A DNA stretch of 17,388 nucleotides from Cyanobacteria bacterium M_surface_7_m2_037 (GTDB taxonomy: Bacteria > Cyanobacteriota > Cyanobacteriia > PCC-6307 > Cyanobiaceae). Where the stretch lies: NCBI GenBank assembly GCA_016882585.1, contig VGPP01000021.1:1-17388 (forward strand). Reading direction: 5' to 3'. The notes under the pieces are model-generated. The model made no database searches and had not been told where the DNA came from. It worked only from the letters and a program-made list of their open reading frames with translations. Of this stretch, positions 14,907-17,388 are shown in pieces. Position 1 is the stretch's first letter. Each line of letters opens with the position of its first letter. Position numbers and translations under genes: made by a program.

Positions 14907-15893
14907 GTGGACACGAGCCTGATCCTGCAGAACCTGCTCACCCCACCGGTTCTGTTTTTCTTCCTGGGGGTGCTGGCCGTCCTGCTGGGCTCCGACCTGG
15001 AGATTCCAGCGCCGCTGCCCAAGTTGTTTTCGCTCTATCTGCTTCTGGCCATTGGCTTCAAGGGAGGGCTTGAGCTGCAGCACTCCGGTGTGGGCGGCCC
15101 CGTGCTGCTCACAATCGCGGCGGCGGTGCTGATGTCGCTGCTGGTGCCGGTGTACAGCTTTGCGCTGCTGCGCTGGAAGCTCGATGGCTTTAACGCCGCC
15201 GCGATTGCAGCCACCTACGGCTCGATCAGCGCGGTGACCTTCATCACCGCCGAAAGTTTTCTCGACACGCTGGGCCTGCACCACGACGGCTTCATGGTGG
15301 CGGCGCTGGCCTTGATGGAATCGCCGGCGATCATCGTGGGCCTGCTGCTGGTGAAGCTGGCGGTTCCAGCCGGGGGAGAAGCGGGGCAGCCGATGCGTTG
15401 GGGAGCCGTGCTCAAGGAAGCCCTGCTCAACGGATCGGTATTTCTGCTGGTGGGGAGCCTGGTGGTGGGCGTGCTCACGGCAGCCAACAACCCCCAGGGA
15501 GCCGAGAAGATGCTCCCCTTCACCGACAAGCTCTTTTACGGGGCGCTGAGCTTTTTTCTGCTCGATATGGGCATCGTGGCCGCGCAGCGGCTGCGGGATC
15601 TGCGCCAGGCCGGCGCTTTCCTGATCGGCTTTTCCCTGGGAATGCCCCTGTTCAATGCCGTGCTCGGCAGCCTGATCGCACGCGGGTTGGGCCTTGAGGC
15701 CGGCAACGCCCTGCTGTTTGTGGTGCTCTGCGCCAGCGCCTCCTACATCGCCGTTCCCGCAGCGATGCGGATGACCGTGCCGGAAGCCAACCCCAGCTTC
15801 TACATCTCCACAGCCCTGGGGCTCACCTTCCCCTTCAACATCGTGGTGGGTATACCTCTCTATATGGCCTTGGTGAATCGGCTACTGCCATGA
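14907..15893 (+). CDS. sbtA: SbtA-family sodium-dependent bicarbonate transporter
   Basis: This is a 328-residue membrane protein with about ten helices, matching the SbtA family of inducible sodium/bicarbonate symporters of the plasma membrane. Seen are the N-terminal helix LLTPPVLFFFLGVLAVLLGS, LLLAIGFKGGLELQHSGVGG, ATYGSISAVTFITAESFLD and ALMESPAIIVGLLLVKLAV. In the second half are ASASYIAVPAAMRMTVPEAN and STALGLTFPFNIVVGIPLYM. The repeat layout and the immediately following sbtB support the call. GTG at 14907 is preferred because it gives the family's short N-terminus; the open frame extends upstream to ATG 14811, but that part is polar and unlike SbtA. sbtB overlaps the last 4 nt. Sequence alone cannot show substrate affinity. 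Confidence 0.92.
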   Translation: MDTSLILQNLLTPPVLFFFLGVLAVLLGSDLEIPAPLPKLFSLYLLLAIGFKGGLELQHSGVGGPVLLTIAAAVLMSLLVPVYSFALLRWKLDGFNAAAIAATYGSISAVTFITAESFLDTLGLHHDGFMVAALALMESPAIIVGLLLVKLAVPAGGEAGQPMRWGAVLKEALLNGSVFLLVGSLVVGVLTAANNPQGAEKMLPFTDKLFYGALSFFLLDMGIVAAQRLRDLRQAGAFLIGFSLGMPLFNAVLGSLIARGLGLEAGNALLFVVLCASASYIAVPAAMRMTVPEANPSFYISTALGLTFPFNIVVGIPLYMALVNRLLP

Positions 15894-16171
15894 AGCGGGT
15901 GGATCTGATCCTGAGCGAACGCGAGCTGGATCCGGTGCTGCAGGCGATCGATCAAGCGGGCTGCACGGGATACACGGTGATGCGCCACGTCACCGGGCGG
16001 GGCCCCCGCGGGGCGGTGTCCGACAACATGGAATTCAGCGGCCTGGGAGCCAACGCCCACGTGATCGTGTTCTGCGCACCGGAGCTGCTGGAGCCGCTGC
16101 GCAGCACGCTGCGGCCCCTGCTGGGGTATTACGGCGGGATCGGCTTTGTGTCCGACGCGGAGCCCCTCTGA
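15890..16171 (+). CDS. sbtB: SbtB, PII-like regulator of SbtA
   Basis: SbtB is a trimeric PII-like signalling protein that binds adenine nucleotides, including cAMP, AMP and cyclic di-AMP, and modulates SbtA. The 93 residues follow the ferredoxin-like PII plan: strand MKRVDLILSE, helix ELDPVLQAIDQAGCTGYTVM, the T-loop region at about 35-52 (GRGPRGAVSDNMEFSG), strand AHVIVFC, helix, and final strand GGIGFVSDAEPL. Its ATG overlaps the sbtA stop (ATGA), giving translational coupling and matched output. It ends right after the last strand, without the C-terminal R-loop carrying CGPEGC that I recall in Synechocystis SbtB, so the redox switch on that loop should be absent. Confidence 0.92.
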   Translation: MKRVDLILSERELDPVLQAIDQAGCTGYTVMRHVTGRGPRGAVSDNMEFSGLGANAHVIVFCAPELLEPLRSTLRPLLGYYGGIGFVSDAEPL

Positions 16172-16292
16172 GGCCGTCATTCAACAGAAGCGAGCTGGGC
16201 CGCGCTGGTTGATCGGCGAAACTGCAGTCAGCACAGTGGGTTTGGCAGCGAATCCACGCCAGGCGAGAAGCATCTCCAAAGTTTTGTGATGC

Positions 16293-16315
16293 ACTGATCA
16301 GGCGCCCTTATCAGT
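16293..16315 (+). promoter_or_regulatory. Inverted repeat upstream of the carboxysome operon
   Basis: ACTGATCAGG (16293-16302) pairs with CCTTATCAGT (16306-16315) around a 3-nt centre CGC, with one mismatch. It lies 108 bp before the csoS1A start, inside the 251-bp gap after sbtB. No T-run follows, so it is not a standard sbtAB terminator. It is a reasonable operator candidate for the csoS1A-cbbL transcript. TTGACG at 16355-16360 resembles a -35 element, but I see no convincing -10 at the usual spacing. Confidence 0.45.
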
Positions 16316-16422
16316 AGCAACGAAGACGGTGATCGTGACAACAACCCAAATGGCTTGACGGGAGGTTCGGCTGCCGAGCATGGTTGCAGGCGAACATTCC
16401 ACCCCTCCTCCAGGAGCAGGTA

Positions 16423-16737
16423 ATGGCAAACGAAACCATGGGCATCGCCCTCGGCATGATCGAGACCAGGGGTCTGGTCCCCGCGATCGAAGCTGCTGAC
16501 GCCATGACCAAGGCCGCCGAAGTGCGCCTGATCGGCCGTGAATTCGTGGGCGGCGGCTATGTGACCGTGCTCGTCCGTGGCGAAACCGGCGCTGTGAACG
16601 CTGCCGTTCGCGCCGGCGCCGATGCCTGCGAGCGCGTGGGTGATGGCCTGGTTGCCGCTCACATCATTGCTCGTCCCCACCGTGAAGTGGAGCCTGCTCT
16701 GAACAGCAGCGCCGGCTTCGTTGGTTCGAAGGACTGA
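16423..16737 (+). CDS. csoS1A: Carboxysome shell hexamer protein CsoS1A (BMC-H)
   Basis: CsoS1A is the major hexameric shell protein tiling the facets of the alpha-carboxysome. The 104 residues form one BMC domain: MGIALGMIETRGLVPAIEAA (6-25), MTKAAEVRLIG, the pore motif FVGGGYV (41-47), VLVRGETGAVNAAVRAG, and VAAHIIARPHREVE. The ATG at 16423 is preferred over an upstream in-frame ATG at 16384 because AGGAG (16412-16416) lies 6 bp before it and MANETMGIALG is the standard N-terminus. It is followed after 71 bp by cbbL, making it the first gene of the visible carboxysome operon. Its codon choice looks strongly biased, as expected for abundant protein. Confidence 0.96.
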   Translation: MANETMGIALGMIETRGLVPAIEAADAMTKAAEVRLIGREFVGGGYVTVLVRGETGAVNAAVRAGADACERVGDGLVAAHIIARPHREVEPALNSSAGFVGSKD

Positions 16738-16742
16738 GGTCT

Positions 16743-16768
16743 GAGCCTGGCCGCTGACGGCCGCTCAA
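16743..16768 (+). other. Intercistronic hairpin between csoS1A and cbbL
   Basis: TGAGC (16743-16747) pairs with GCTCA (16764-16768), and GGCCG (16750-16754) with CGGCC (16759-16763), around a CTGA loop and a 2-nt bulge. This GC-rich stem starts 5 bp after the csoS1A stop and is followed by AATCC, not a T-run. It therefore looks like an RNA-processing or stability element, or a partial attenuator, that could set the shell-to-RuBisCO ratio. Confidence 0.55.
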
Positions 16769-16808
16769 TCCTCTGACTCATTTCCCTCGACCCACCCGGA
16801 GATTCTCC

Positions 16809-17388
16809 ATGGCTAAGAAGTACGACGCTGGGGTTAAGGAGTACCGCGACACGTATTGGACTCCTGATTACGTTCCCCTCGATTCCGACCTGCTGGCTTG
16901 CTTTAAGTGCACCGGCCAGGAAGGCGTTCCCCGCGAGGAAGTGGCCGCTGCTGTGGCTGCTGAATCCTCCACCGGCACCTGGTCCACTGTGTGGTCCGAG
17001 CTCCTCACCGACCTCGACTTCTACAAGGGCCGTTGCTACCGCATCGAAGACGTTCCTGGCGACAAGGAATCCTTCTATGCCTTCATCGCCTATCCCCTCG
17101 ACCTGTTCGAGGAAGGCTCCATCACCAACGTTCTGACCTCCCTGGTTGGCAACGTGTTCGGCTTCAAGGCGCTGCGTCACCTGCGTCTGGAAGACATCCG
17201 CTTCCCCCTGGCGTTCATCAAGACCTGCATGGGTCCGCCGAACGGCATCCAGGTTGAGCGTGACCGGATGAACAAGTACGGCCGTCCCCTGCTGGGTTGC
17301 ACCATCAAGCCGAAGCTCGGCCTGAGCGGTAAGAACTACGGCCGTGTGGTGTACGAGTGCCTCCGCGGCGGTCTCGACTTCACCAAGG
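16809..17388 (+). CDS. cbbL: RuBisCO large subunit, form IA (partial, runs off the window)
   Basis: The first 193 codons of the RuBisCO large subunit, which carboxylates RuBP in the carboxysome lumen. The start MAKKYDAGVKEYRDTYW is typical of carboxysomal form IA. The N-terminal domain continues through ESSTGTWSTVWSELLTDLDF (with the conserved N-terminal active-site region) and LTSLVGNVFGFKALRHLRLE. The barrel begins around GCTIKPKLGLSGKNYGR, where Lys167 and Lys169 correspond to the conserved TIKPK lysines near the substrate. GGAG (16799-16802) lies 6 bp before the ATG. No frame disruption is seen up to the window edge. cbbS, csoS2 and the other carboxysome genes would be expected beyond it. 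Confidence 0.97.
   Translation, partial: MAKKYDAGVKEYRDTYWTPDYVPLDSDLLACFKCTGQEGVPREEVAAAVAAESSTGTWSTVWSELLTDLDFYKGRCYRIEDVPGDKESFYAFIAYPLDLFEEGSITNVLTSLVGNVFGFKALRHLRLEDIRFPLAFIKTCMGPPNGIQVERDRMNKYGRPLLGCTIKPKLGLSGKNYGRVVYECLRGGLDFTK

Noticed and set aside
16355..16383. TTGACG as a -35 box for csoS1A
   Set aside because: The hexamer fits a -35, but the expected -10 position (16378-16383) reads GCATGG, so no promoter is called.
16172..16422. A hidden small gene or RNA gene between sbtB and csoS1A
   Set aside because: Only the tail of an upstream in-frame extension of csoS1A and a minus-strand shadow frame are open here. No tRNA-like fold or coding-like stretch with a ribosome binding site was seen.

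Overview
The window reads as chromosomal DNA of an alpha-cyanobacterium of the Cyanobium / freshwater-to-coastal Synechococcus type. It is GC-rich and gene-dense. It carries form IA RuBisCO next to the alpha-carboxysome shell genes csoS1A and csoS1D, and several inorganic-carbon uptake systems lie within the same 17 kb. All identifications come from reading the translated sequence and from recalled family features; no database search was run.

Layout. Positions 1-66 may hold the 5' end of a leftward gene. A bicA-type SulP bicarbonate transporter (219-1904, +) ends at a textbook hairpin/T-run terminator. Next comes a PsiE-like membrane protein gene with an apparent one-base frameshift (1983-2431, +). 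It is followed by a group 2 sigma-70 factor (2673-3644, +), bioA (3656-4927, +) and a small one-helix protein gene (4992-5234, +). On the minus strand, reading right to left, are a KimA-like APC permease (12314-10389), ndhF (10335-8464), ndhD (8462-6939), a CO2 hydration protein gene (6942-5638) and a FAS1/CupS-like gene (5638-5237). The last four are coupled by 1-nt gaps or overlaps of 1-4 nt and encode the specialised module of a CO2-converting NDH-1 complex. Two proteins of unknown function (12359-12742, +; 12748-13170, -) separate this block from csoS1D (+). CsoS1D abuts the convergent nucleotide-pool sanitising gene rdgB (-). Then follow sbtA-sbtB (+, 4-nt overlap), a regulatory region of about 250 bp, csoS1A (+) and the first 193 codons of cbbL (+), which runs off the end.

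How they work together. BicA and SbtA import bicarbonate with sodium, and SbtB is the PII-like regulator of SbtA. The NdhF/NdhD/CO2-hydration/CupS module converts CO2 to bicarbonate at the thylakoid membrane. The bicarbonate feeds the carboxysome, whose shell includes CsoS1A hexamers and gated CsoS1D pseudohexamers and whose cargo is the CbbL RuBisCO. The window is therefore a CO2-concentrating-mechanism supercluster with a few housekeeping genes between its parts. No tRNA, rRNA, CRISPR array or insertion sequence was seen. No gene-free stretch exceeds 300 bases; the longest, 2432-2672 and 16172-16422, each hold an inverted repeat described below.
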